Assembly (NCBI GenBank): GCA_002239045.1
Contig: MPNN01000002.1
Location: 1-64,000 of the forward strand
Source: SAR202 cluster bacterium bin127
GTDB taxonomy: Bacteria > Chloroflexota > Dehalococcoidia > Lucifugimonadales > Lucifugimonadaceae
Direction: 5' to 3'
DNA length: 64,000 nt
A program made the position numbers and the translations under genes. The first letter of the stretch is position 1; the number at the start of each line of letters is the position of its first letter. The notes under the pieces are model-generated. The model searched no databases, was not told the origin of the DNA, and was given only the letters and a program-made list of their open reading frames with translations. Positions 26,834 through 34,894 of this stretch are shown piece after piece.

Positions 26834-28555
26834 ATGTCGAAAACCCACAACCCACAACCCGACATGCCCGAAATCAACTCCCCTAACCGCCCCAACATCA
26901 TCCTGATCCTCGCCGACGATATGGGGTACTCCGATATCGGATGCTATGGAGGCGAGATTTCGACGCCGAATCTCGATCGCTTGGCGGGGGAAGGAATGCG
27001 TTTCTCGCAGATGTACAACACCGCGCGTTGCTGTCCGTCGCGGGCGTCACTTCTCACCGGTCTGAATCCCCATCAAACGGGCGTCGGCCACATGGGCAAC
27101 AATATCGAGGGCGAACCGTCCTACCAGGGTTATCTCAACAACCGATGCGTAACCGTCGCCGAAGTGCTCCGTGATGCCGGCTACCGCACCGGCATCTCTG
27201 GCAAGTGGCACTGCGGCGCAGATCCCGAACGCGAGGAGGAAGGGCACCCTCAGTTGCAGCGCGGCTTCGAGCAGATGTTTTACTTCGAGGGCGGCAACGG
27301 CTACTTTAATCACACGCGTTTCTTCATCGACCGGACCGCGATCGAGGCGTCGGGCACCGACTATCTGACCGACATGATCACCGATCACGCCGTCAGGATG
27401 GTCGACGATGTCCAAAACGATGACCGTCCGTTTTTCTTGCACGTTGCGTATACCTCGCCTCACTGGCCGTTGCAGGCGCTCAAAGAGAACATCGAGAACT
27501 ACCGCGGCAAATACTCCGACGGTTGGGATGAAACTCGCACTGCTCGGCACGAACGCTTGAAGGCGATGGGGATGCTGGATGAGAAGTGGGAGATATCGCC
27601 GCGCGATGAGACCGTGGAGGCATGGAAGGACGCCGCTGACAAGGAGTGGGAGGACATGCGCATGGCCGTCTACTCCGCACAGGTCGAGCGCATGGACCAG
27701 GGTATCGGCCAGATCTGCGACGCCCTGAAATCAAACGGCGTCGATCGCGACACGGTCGTGATCTTCCTGTCTGATAACGGCGGATGCGCCGAGTTCTTGT
27801 GCGAAGACCGTGACAACTCTGGTGTCGACGAATCCCGCGTGCTGCCCCTCACCCGCGATGGTCGGGAAGTCCGCGTCGGCAACACGCCTGACATCGTCCC
27901 AGGTGGCGATGATACCTACATGAGCTACGACACCCAGTGGGCGAACGTCAGCAACACACCGTTCCGACGCTTCAAACGATGGACGCACGAAGGTGGCATC
28001 GCAACCCCGCTCGTCATCAACTGGCCCGCTGGCATCGCCGCGCACGGGCGATCAGGCAAGATTTCGCACACGCCAGTCCAGCTCATGGACCTCAACGCAC
28101 TATGTATCGACCTCGGCGAAGGTTCATACCCGTCCGAGTTCCGCGGTCATGAAATCACCCCGCACGAGGGTGAGAGTTTCCGGCCCGTCTTGGAAGGCAA
28201 CGAAAACTGGTCCAAGCAACGACCTCTGGCGTGGGAGCACGAAGGCAATCAAGCGGTCCGCGTGGGCGATTGGAAACTAGTCCGTGAACACGGCAAACCG
28301 TGGGAACTCTACAACTTGGAGCAGGACCGAACCGAGATGAACAACCTAGCCAAAGGCGATGCCGACCGCGTCTCCGAACTTGCCGCACAGTACACCGAAT
28401 GGGCAGAACGCGCTGGCGCCGGAAACTGGCCACCCGGTCCCAAGGGCAGCTGGTATTTCCCTGGTATGGGAGGCGACGGAATCTTCACAATGCGCGGTCA
28501 CGGCCACGTAATCCCACGAGGTTTTGTAAGGTCCGCCGCGGACGCCAAAAGCTAG
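26834..28555 (+). CDS. Sulfatase (arylsulfatase family)
   Basis: Start at ATG 26834, directly after an in-frame TTG; 573 aa. NIILILADDMGYSDIGCYGG gives the first metal-binding Asp pair. The formylglycine site is CCPSRASLLTG (near residue 66), the Cys-type sulfatase signature C-x-P-S-R. VVIFLSDNGG holds the second metal site, and HTPVQLMDL and the C-terminal strand (GDWKLVREHGKPWELYNL) are typical. No signal peptide is visible, so it may act in the cytoplasm or periplasm on sulfated sugars or lipids. A formylglycine-generating enzyme is not in the window. Confidence 0.92.
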   Translation: MSKTHNPQPDMPEINSPNRPNIILILADDMGYSDIGCYGGEISTPNLDRLAGEGMRFSQMYNTARCCPSRASLLTGLNPHQTGVGHMGNNIEGEPSYQGYLNNRCVTVAEVLRDAGYRTGISGKWHCGADPEREEEGHPQLQRGFEQMFYFEGGNGYFNHTRFFIDRTAIEASGTDYLTDMITDHAVRMVDDVQNDDRPFFLHVAYTSPHWPLQALKENIENYRGKYSDGWDETRTARHERLKAMGMLDEKWEISPRDETVEAWKDAADKEWEDMRMAVYSAQVERMDQGIGQICDALKSNGVDRDTVVIFLSDNGGCAEFLCEDRDNSGVDESRVLPLTRDGREVRVGNTPDIVPGGDDTYMSYDTQWANVSNTPFRRFKRWTHEGGIATPLVINWPAGIAAHGRSGKISHTPVQLMDLNALCIDLGEGSYPSEFRGHEITPHEGESFRPVLEGNENWSKQRPLAWEHEGNQAVRVGDWKLVREHGKPWELYNLEQDRTEMNNLAKGDADRVSELAAQYTEWAERAGAGNWPPGPKGSWYFPGMGGDGIFTMRGHGHVIPRGFVRSAADAKS

Positions 28556-28598
28556 GTCAAAAGCAAAGCGAAACGCCACGTCTAAACCCCCTTAAATT

Positions 28599-28619
28599 CC
28601 CCCTTGGGCATCAAGGGGG
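28599..28619. terminator. Hairpin after the sulfatase gene
   Basis: CCCCCTTG (28599-28606) pairs with CAAGGGGG (28612-28619) around a 5-nt loop. There is no T-run, so it may be a weak terminator or another small palindromic repeat. Confidence 0.45.
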
Positions 28620-28658
28620 AGGGTTGTGCAAAGAACCCGAAGGAGGAGCATCTAACTG

Positions 28659-29489
28659 ATGGACTTGTTGACGAAGAACGCCCAAAGAGTGGTCGCAAGC
28701 TCGTACTTTGAGTACTTCATCATCGCCCTTATCCTTGTGAGCGCGGCGATCCTCGGTCTCAGAACCGAACCGGCAATCGCCGAAGAGTATGACGGTCTTC
28801 TCACGCTTGGTAACCGCATCATCCTCGCGATTTTCATCATCGAAGCCCTGTTGAAGATGATCGCTCTCTGGCCCCGCCCACTCGACTACTTCAAAGACGG
28901 ATGGAACATCTTCGACTTTACCGTCATCGTCTTCTCGTTAGTCCCGGCGACTGGCACATTTGCGCTGATCGCACGCCTCGGCCGTCTCCTCCGCGTCCTC
29001 CGCCTGATCTCGACTATCGAGGATCTCCGACTTATCGTCGCCGCACTCGTCCGGTCAATCCCCAGTGTCGGCCACGTCATGATGTTGATGAGCATCATTG
29101 TCTACATCTACGCCATCGTCGGAATCCAGCTATTCCAGGAAAGCCACCCCGAAAAATGGGGCAACATCGGGCTAGCCGTCCTGACCCTATTCGAGATCAT
29201 CACTCTCGAAGGCTGGGTCGAAGTCAACGCCGCGGCGATGGAGACGCATCCATACGCTTGGATATATTTCGTCAGCTTCGTAATCGTCGGCACCTTCGTA
29301 GTCGTTAACCTCTTCATTGCCGTCGTGATAAACAACCTAGACCGGGCCAAGGAGGAGAGACTCCGCGAGCTGCAGCCTCCGGTCTCTCGTGAGGAACTCC
29401 TGCGAGAGCTTCGCGCTACCCAAGACAGTCTGAGACGTCTGGAGACGCGGATCTCAGGCCTAGGAGAGGATTCGCAATCCGGAAAATGA
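28659..29489 (+). CDS. Bacterial voltage-gated sodium channel homologue
   Basis: 276 aa, six transmembrane helices. S4 (ARLGRLLRVLRLIS) has four arginines at 3-residue spacing (106, 109, 112, 115), the voltage sensor. The pore loop carries the selectivity filter TLEGW (182-186), close to the TLESW of NaChBac and NavAb, and S6 is FVSFVIVGTFVVVNLFIAVV. A C-terminal amphipathic coil (about 226-267) would assemble the tetramer. AAGGAGGAG lies about 11 bp before the ATG. Ion selectivity (Na+ versus Ca2+) is uncertain, since the filter Ser is Gly here. Confidence 0.9.
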   Translation: MDLLTKNAQRVVASSYFEYFIIALILVSAAILGLRTEPAIAEEYDGLLTLGNRIILAIFIIEALLKMIALWPRPLDYFKDGWNIFDFTVIVFSLVPATGTFALIARLGRLLRVLRLISTIEDLRLIVAALVRSIPSVGHVMMLMSIIVYIYAIVGIQLFQESHPEKWGNIGLAVLTLFEIITLEGWVEVNAAAMETHPYAWIYFVSFVIVGTFVVVNLFIAVVINNLDRAKEERLRELQPPVSREELLRELRATQDSLRRLETRISGLGEDSQSGK

Positions 29490-29587
29490 ATCTGTTAGTT
29501 ATTATTCGCGATTCATACAAACGCATCGGTTCGCTTCACATTTCATCGCTGCTGTAGAATCGCACCTAATCGAGTTTGAGTTTTGAT

Positions 29588-29941
29588 ATGTCCATTTCCG
29601 AGCGATATCGATCCGCGGCACACCACCTGTACGATCAAGCCGTGGTCGAACTTGAGGCAGGTGACCTGCGTCAAGCATCTGAAAAGTTCTGGGGTGCTGC
29701 GGCGCAATCGATGAAGGCGTTATCCGAACGCAGAGGATGGCGTCACAGGTCTCATCGTCATTTTCACCAAACTCTGGATTTGATCAACGATGAAGACGAC
29801 CACGAAGACATAGTTCGATGGTTTGGGTTGGCTGAGAGTCTGCACATCAATTTCTACGAAGACCGAGCCAGCTACGACACGATCCGCATCATCTCCGCAG
29901 ACGTACGCAAACTGGTTGATCGTCTCGATCTCATTGATTGA
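29588..29941 (+). CDS. PaREP1/HEPN-like small protein
   Basis: Start at ATG 29588 (MSISERYRSAAHHLYDQAV). 117 aa, all-helical. The pattern of an N-terminal helix with YDQAVVELEAGDLRQASEKFWGAAAQSMKAL, then a basic RRGWRHRSHRHFHQTLDL stretch and an acidic loop, resembles the PaREP1 group within the HEPN superfamily. No nucleotidyltransferase partner is adjacent. HEPN proteins may be RNases or simple helical scaffolds. The R-x4-6-H motif is not clear, so nuclease activity is doubtful. Confidence 0.6.
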   Translation: MSISERYRSAAHHLYDQAVVELEAGDLRQASEKFWGAAAQSMKALSERRGWRHRSHRHFHQTLDLINDEDDHEDIVRWFGLAESLHINFYEDRASYDTIRIISADVRKLVDRLDLID

Positions 29942-29982
29942 CGCGTAGCAACGAAGGTGTTTCGTATACGCCGCCTGCTTGA

Positions 29983-30801
29983 CTACTGATCTCGCGCCGG
30001 CGGCGGCCCCTCCACGAAGTCGCCACCTGATCCGTCTTCCGGCGCAAACCCCAGTTCGGCCTTGGCGCGGCTAATGTCGAAGATTTTCCATTTGTTGTCG
30101 GAGGTGGCGTAGTAGATGCCGTAGCGGAGGGTTTCGGGTGCGTCGATGCACAGTCTGACGATCTGCGCCGTGTCGCGGTGGCTGAGCCATAGGGAGAGGG
30201 CGAAGGGTGAGAAGGTCGGGTCGTCGGTGGAGATTACCCAGCCGATGCGGAGGTGGATGGAGGATACGCCGTGGTAGTCGTTGTAGTAGCTGCCGATGGC
30301 TTCGCCGAATGCTTTCGAGACGCCGTAGAAGCCGTCTGGTCGGATCATGGTGTCCTCGCCGACCAAGGGATAGGCGCCGGCTTCCAGCTTGTCGAATTGC
30401 CCGGAGCCGACGAGGCTCCAGGGTTCATCGAGGTAGTTGCCCCCGGTCGCGTGGTTTGACGATGCGAAGATTACTCGTTTGACTCCTTCGCGGCGGCTGG
30501 CCTCGAAGACGTTGTAGGTCCCGACAAGATTGTTCGGCAGCACGGAATCCCACTCGGCGTAGGCTGCTCGGTCGGCGGCCAGATGGACGACGGCATCAAC
30601 TCCGGCAAATGCGGGTTGCATGGCGTCTAAGTCATCCAACGATGCCACATGGGAGGTTACTCCCTCCGCTTCCTTTAGGTCCAGCGAAGACAACTCGTAT
30701 CGATCGCCCAACCGATCGATCAAGATCCCGCCGATCAACCCGGCTCCGCCAGTGATTAGAACCTTTTGCTTGCCCCTATTTGCGCCATTAGAGTCGGCCA
30801 T
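29983..30801 (-). CDS. Uronate dehydrogenase-like NAD-dependent epimerase/dehydratase (SDR)
   Basis: 272 aa extended SDR. The Rossmann motif is VLITGGAGLIGG and the NAD ribose contact is LDLKEAEG. The active site is YGVSKAFGE (Tyr-x3-Lys), preceded by ASSNHATGG. The features FYGVSKAFGEAIGSYYNDYHG, LRIGWV and SLWLSHRDTAQIVRLCIDAP resemble uronate dehydrogenase, which oxidises galacturonate or glucuronate to the aldarate. This would fit the sugar-acid enzymes nearby. Activity is inferred from resemblance. Confidence 0.8.
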   Translation of the reverse strand: MADSNGANRGKQKVLITGGAGLIGGILIDRLGDRYELSSLDLKEAEGVTSHVASLDDLDAMQPAFAGVDAVVHLAADRAAYAEWDSVLPNNLVGTYNVFEASRREGVKRVIFASSNHATGGNYLDEPWSLVGSGQFDKLEAGAYPLVGEDTMIRPDGFYGVSKAFGEAIGSYYNDYHGVSSIHLRIGWVISTDDPTFSPFALSLWLSHRDTAQIVRLCIDAPETLRYGIYYATSDNKWKIFDISRAKAELGFAPEDGSGGDFVEGPPPARDQ

Positions 30802-30875
30802 TGATTTCGCCTTCCGAATTGATGCGTCCCGCGGCTGTTTCGCCGCAACTCATTAGAAGGATAAATCCGCGGAAT

Positions 30876-30901
30876 GGAACTTATCCCAGTCGTCCAACGT
30901 C
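30876..30901 (+). promoter_or_regulatory. ECF-type promoter GGAAC-N17-CGTC, copy 1
   Basis: GGAAC (30876-30880), a 17-bp spacer, CGTC (30898-30901). ATG follows 35 bp after CGTC. The element is identical in form to those before the next three genes. Confidence 0.75.
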
Positions 30902-30936
30902 TAGATAATAGTGAGCAACCAACCAAAGGAAAAATC

Positions 30937-32625
30937 ATGTCGATGTTACACATAGCGATTCTCGTCGCAATAGCAACCCTCTTTGCGCTCGCGATCGCCT
31001 GCGCCGGAGGGGGCGAATCCGACGATTACTACAGCCAAACGAGTGAATTTGGGCTAGATGCGGCTCTCGTCACCAAAGGCGAATCGGACGGAGGTTTCGC
31101 AATCGCAACCGTCGTTGTCGAAAGGGAGGTCATGGTGGCTTTCGAAGCTGAGGAAGCCATGATGGATTTCCCCACGCCTGAGCCCGCTGCCGCTGCCGCG
31201 AAGGCGATGTCAGATGAGCAATCGGCCCAGAACGTCAACATCTCGATCCAGCCCACGAACCGGATAATCGTCCGGAACGCCGATATGATCGTCGAGTCGA
31301 ACGATCCCGGTGCGACGATTGACGCCATTGGAGACCTCGCCGTTTCGCGCGGCGGATGGGTTGTCAATAGCAACACTATCGAGGCAGGATCGTTCTACCA
31401 GATCACCGTGCGGATCCCTGCCGACACCCTCGACTCCACTATTGAGCAGATATCCGCGAGCGTAGTGAAGGTCGTTTCTTCTCAATCAGACAGCACCGAC
31501 TTTACCGAGGAATTCATCGACCTCGGCGCACGCCGGTCCACCGTTCAAGAGACCGTCGACGCTCTCACTGAGTTGCTGCGCAACGAAAACTACGACAGCG
31601 TTCAAGAGCTTCTCGAGGTGCAACGCGAAATCACCAACTGGCAGGCCGAGCTGGAACGCATCGACGGACGCTTGGCATTCATCAGCGAATCGGCCGCCTA
31701 TTCTCGCCTATCCGTAACCGTCAACCGCTCGCCAATCCCGATGCGCGTCGACGTTGGAGAAGATGTCCACGTGGGCATCGGCGTCGGACGCAAATATACC
31801 GCACGATTCTTCCCGCCCGAGGGCTATGGCGGTTACGAGGTCACTTGGAACTTCGGTGACGGATCATCGACCCAAACCGTCTACAACGGTCTTCGCACTC
31901 AGGGCGAAGACGGACTCCTCAGCGTTCCTGTCCAACACACCTACCTGTCTGACGAACTTGCCCCGCATGTCGTAACCGCGACGGTCCGGGCATTCTCGGA
32001 CCGCGGCTTGGCAGAAGGCGAAGACCAACTGTGGGCGAACGTTTCCGAGCTGCCCCGCATCGACGCATTCGTGACAACGTCGGAGTTCGACGTCGAACAA
32101 GGTCAGCCGGCAACTCTGACCGCGTCCTTCAATCACCCTGACTCCCTGCGAAACCTTCGATACTCCTGGGACTTCCGAGACGGTTCTCCCGTCGTCGAAG
32201 GGACGGTTGAGTCCGGCGACACTGGCGTCGAAATCGAGCACGTCTTCAATCGGCACCGTCCAGAGTCATACCAGATCGTCTTCGAGATCCGGGGCGACAG
32301 CGACGCTGGCGAGGTTGAAGAGACGCACTATGCCCACGTTTACGTCTATCCCGGGCCAGAGATCGAATCATCCGATTTTGCCCCCGGCAATACCGCAACA
32401 AACGCCGTGAACGTCCTCATCAGCGTTTTCACATTTGCCGGGACCGCTGGCATTTGGCTCGCCATCACGTCGCCGATCTGGATCATTCTGGGCGTGATCA
32501 TCTTCTTCATCGTCCGCTTCATCATTCGTCGGCAACGTAACGTCCAAAGAGTGGTCTTTGTGCCTTCATCAACGGACGATGAGCCGGATGCCGGTGATAC
32601 CGATGATGCTCGGGCACCAGCATAG
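30937..32625 (+). CDS. DUF4349 plus PKD-like membrane-anchored protein (A)
   Basis: Start at ATG 30937 (MSMLHIAILVAIATLFALA), with AAAGGA upstream; the longer frame would cover the ECF promoter. 562 aa. Signal peptide with a lipobox-like AIAC. DUF4349 spans about 107-266 (RIIVRNADMIVESNDPGATI, FTEEFIDLGARRSTVQETV, and the coiled segment LLEVQREITNWQAELERIDG). Two PKD-like units follow (WNFGDGSS near 306, WDFRDGS near 411), then a C-terminal membrane helix (about 491-528) and a basic tail. Homologous throughout to A' at 34895, which has more PKD units. DUF4349 proteins are exported and of unknown function. Confidence 0.85.
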   Translation: MSMLHIAILVAIATLFALAIACAGGGESDDYYSQTSEFGLDAALVTKGESDGGFAIATVVVEREVMVAFEAEEAMMDFPTPEPAAAAAKAMSDEQSAQNVNISIQPTNRIIVRNADMIVESNDPGATIDAIGDLAVSRGGWVVNSNTIEAGSFYQITVRIPADTLDSTIEQISASVVKVVSSQSDSTDFTEEFIDLGARRSTVQETVDALTELLRNENYDSVQELLEVQREITNWQAELERIDGRLAFISESAAYSRLSVTVNRSPIPMRVDVGEDVHVGIGVGRKYTARFFPPEGYGGYEVTWNFGDGSSTQTVYNGLRTQGEDGLLSVPVQHTYLSDELAPHVVTATVRAFSDRGLAEGEDQLWANVSELPRIDAFVTTSEFDVEQGQPATLTASFNHPDSLRNLRYSWDFRDGSPVVEGTVESGDTGVEIEHVFNRHRPESYQIVFEIRGDSDAGEVEETHYAHVYVYPGPEIESSDFAPGNTATNAVNVLISVFTFAGTAGIWLAITSPIWIILGVIIFFIVRFIIRRQRNVQRVVFVPSSTDDEPDAGDTDDARAPA

Positions 32626-32648
32626 GTTTCCTGCACAAAAACTAACGG

Positions 32649-32687
32649 GGCTCGGGACCGCAATCGGTCCCGAGCCTTTTTCTTTTT
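32649..32687 (+). terminator. Rho-independent terminator after A
   Basis: Perfect 12-bp stem GGCTCGGGACCG/CGGTCCCGAGCC with loop CAAT, followed by TTTTTCTTTTT. It ends the A transcript before the next ECF-type promoter. Confidence 0.92.
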
Positions 32688-32706
32688 GACGACTTCGAGA
32701 TCTGCG

Positions 32707-32732
32707 GGAACAAAAACTCCCCCACCGTCGTC
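32707..32732 (+). promoter_or_regulatory. ECF-type promoter GGAAC-N17-CGTC, copy 2
   Basis: GGAAC (32707-32711), 17 bp, CGTC (32729-32732). ATG 41 bp after CGTC. The downstream leader (CCCAAAACAACGTCACGGAG) is nearly identical to the one before B'. Confidence 0.75.
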
Positions 32733-32773
32733 TGTTCTTCAGTGACCCAAAACAACGTCACGGAGAACAGGAA

Positions 32774-34681
32774 ATGATGATCAACAAAACAGAGCAACTC
32801 AAAACTCTCATAACTAAACCAATGACGACGATCGCACTCGTGATCGCCGCCACGGTCGTCGCCGCGACTATCGCATGTGGCGGAAGCGAAACCGTGGTGC
32901 AAACGGTAGTGGTCGAAAAATCAGTGCCGGGACAACCGGTGCTCCAAACCGTAATCGTCGAGAGGGAAGTGTCGGTGCCTGGTGAAACGGTGGTTCAGAC
33001 GGTAGTGGTGGAAAAAGAAGTGAAAGTGCCCGCTGAAACGGTGATTCAGACGGTATTGGTGGAAAAAGAAGTGATGGTGGCCGGTGAAACGGTGGTCCAG
33101 ACGGTAATCGTAGAAAAGGAATTCGTCGTCGAGGTTGAGGTCGAGAAGGTTGTAGAAGTCGAAGCGATGACCGCCGCGCCAGCAGCAACAGCGGCATCGC
33201 ATAGCGCACCGACACCCGTCGTTAAGGCATCGCCGCCGAGTTCGCCAAGCCAATCCTCCCAACCAGGAGCGACGACTTTCCAGAACACAACTCGTAGCAA
33301 CTTCGCTTTAACGTCGCAGGACGACACATCGACCTTTAGCCTCGACACCGATCGCACTTCGTTCCAACTCGCCCTCAACTGGACGCGTTCGGGCTACGAA
33401 GTCGACCCGGCTTCAGTTCGAGCGGAAGAGTGGATCAATGCCTTCAACTACGGCTACGAAATGCCTCGTCACGACGATTCCTTCAACATCCAGACCGACA
33501 TCATCGCCCATCCGCTCGATAATGGCCTTCACTTGGCTCGCGTCGCGTTCCAAGCGCCGGACGTAGTGGTTGACCTGCCGTTGAATGTAACGCTGGTGCT
33601 CGATGGTTCGGGGTCGATGTCCGACGGAAATCGGGTCGAGATAGCTCGCGAAGCCGCCGAGACTATCCGGTCGAGCCTAGGTCGAGATGATCGAATGTCG
33701 ATCGTTCACTTCGACAACAACGTCAAGCGTGGCTTGACAGTCAGAGACGACGACCCCGGAAGCACGGCGCTCCGTAACTCCATCCGCGACCTCTACCCAG
33801 GTGGAGGAACCAACGTTCAAGCTGGATTGAACCAGGGCGTGCAACTGGCAGACGAGATGCGCAGGCAGCGACCTAACGCGTATAACTACGTGATCCTCAT
33901 GTCTGATGGCGTAGCCAACGTAGACGCGACCAACCCCTTCGCGATCCTCGAAACAGCTCGTGATGATAACCCCAGCAACCCGATCCGATTGATCACCATC
34001 GGCGTCGGCATTGCTAACTACAACGATGTCCTCCTTGAGCAACTTGCCCAACACGGCAACGGTTGGTACCGGTACCTCAGTTCGCCTGACGAGGGACGCA
34101 TGCTCTTTGACCGCGATAACTGGCTCGCTCTGTCCGTGCCATTTGCCGACCAGACACGCGCCCAAGTTGTCTGGGACGAGGAACATGTTCGCAGCTGGCG
34201 AATGATCGGATACGAAAACCGCGTCACCTCTGACGAGTCGTTCACTCGTGCGGAGAAAAAGTTCGCCGAGCTTCCTGCTGGTGCCGCAACTACGGTCTTC
34301 TTCGAGCTAGAGCTGGTGGACCCGTACGTGCTTCGCAACGGAAACGAACCACTCGGCAATGTCGAGGTCCGGTGGGTCACCCCCAGCACGGGTGAAGGAA
34401 ATCGCCAACACCGCGAGATCGATGCCGCCCTGTCAAACAGCGATTCGACAACCGACTTCGGTGCGATCGTCGCGCTTGCAGCCGATCGCTACAGCGGCCG
34501 GCACGAATACGGCAGCGACCACCCCGGATCGATCCACAACGATCTCTCCGACCTCCAAGCGCTGCTTCGATCGCTAGGCTCCCCGATCTCGGGCACCGAC
34601 GCCTACAACGACTTCGAATTCGTGCTCGACTCGCTGGTCGGAAGCGTCCAACCAGTTCCACGCACCGGTTACAGCAGGTAA
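32774..34681 (+). CDS. YfbK-like von Willebrand factor A lipoprotein (B)
   Basis: 635 aa from ATG 32774 (AGGA upstream). A signal peptide ends in lipobox ATIAC. The mature N-terminus is a stalk of VVQTVVVEKEV-type repeats (about 38-135), then a Ser/Pro linker. The YfbK N-terminal domain (FSLDTDRTSFQLALNWTRSG) precedes the vWA domain with a complete MIDAS: DGSGSM (near 276), the Thr in GGTNVQAG and the Asp in LMSDGVANV. The C-terminal region (WVTPSTGEGNRQH, FGAIVALAADRYSG) fits DUF3520. It is predicted to be a surface metal-dependent binding protein. Highly similar to B' at 37757. Confidence 0.9.
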   Translation: MMINKTEQLKTLITKPMTTIALVIAATVVAATIACGGSETVVQTVVVEKSVPGQPVLQTVIVEREVSVPGETVVQTVVVEKEVKVPAETVIQTVLVEKEVMVAGETVVQTVIVEKEFVVEVEVEKVVEVEAMTAAPAATAASHSAPTPVVKASPPSSPSQSSQPGATTFQNTTRSNFALTSQDDTSTFSLDTDRTSFQLALNWTRSGYEVDPASVRAEEWINAFNYGYEMPRHDDSFNIQTDIIAHPLDNGLHLARVAFQAPDVVVDLPLNVTLVLDGSGSMSDGNRVEIAREAAETIRSSLGRDDRMSIVHFDNNVKRGLTVRDDDPGSTALRNSIRDLYPGGGTNVQAGLNQGVQLADEMRRQRPNAYNYVILMSDGVANVDATNPFAILETARDDNPSNPIRLITIGVGIANYNDVLLEQLAQHGNGWYRYLSSPDEGRMLFDRDNWLALSVPFADQTRAQVVWDEEHVRSWRMIGYENRVTSDESFTRAEKKFAELPAGAATTVFFELELVDPYVLRNGNEPLGNVEVRWVTPSTGEGNRQHREIDAALSNSDSTTDFGAIVALAADRYSGRHEYGSDHPGSIHNDLSDLQALLRSLGSPISGTDAYNDFEFVLDSLVGSVQPVPRTGYSR

Positions 34682-34751
34682 TCAGCAGACCTCTGAAGGC
34701 TCATTGCCTTCGATATCGCTCACCGTCGCGAGTTGGACGGTGAACAGCGAA

Positions 34752-34787
34752 GAAGACGCCCTCGTACCATAGCGCGAGGGCGTCTTC
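34752..34787 (+). terminator. Strong hairpin after B
   Basis: 13-bp stem GAAGACGCCCTCG (34752-34764) and CGAGGGCGTCTTC (34775-34787), 10-nt loop. The downstream GTTATT is only weakly T-rich, so termination is likely but not certain. Confidence 0.7.
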
Positions 34788-34827
34788 GTTATTGGACACA
34801 CGCGCTCAGAACACCTGCGTTTCAGCG

Positions 34828-34853
34828 GGAACAAATTAGCATCCGCCAGCGTC
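34828..34853 (+). promoter_or_regulatory. ECF-type promoter GGAAC-N17-CGTC, copy 3
   Basis: GGAAC (34828-34832), 17 bp, CGTC (34850-34853). ATG 41 bp after CGTC. The spacer and leader differ from copies 2 and 4, yet the boxes and spacing are conserved. Confidence 0.75.
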
Positions 34854-34894
34854 AACTCCTATATGAACCCAATCCACACGAAGGAGAATTCATC

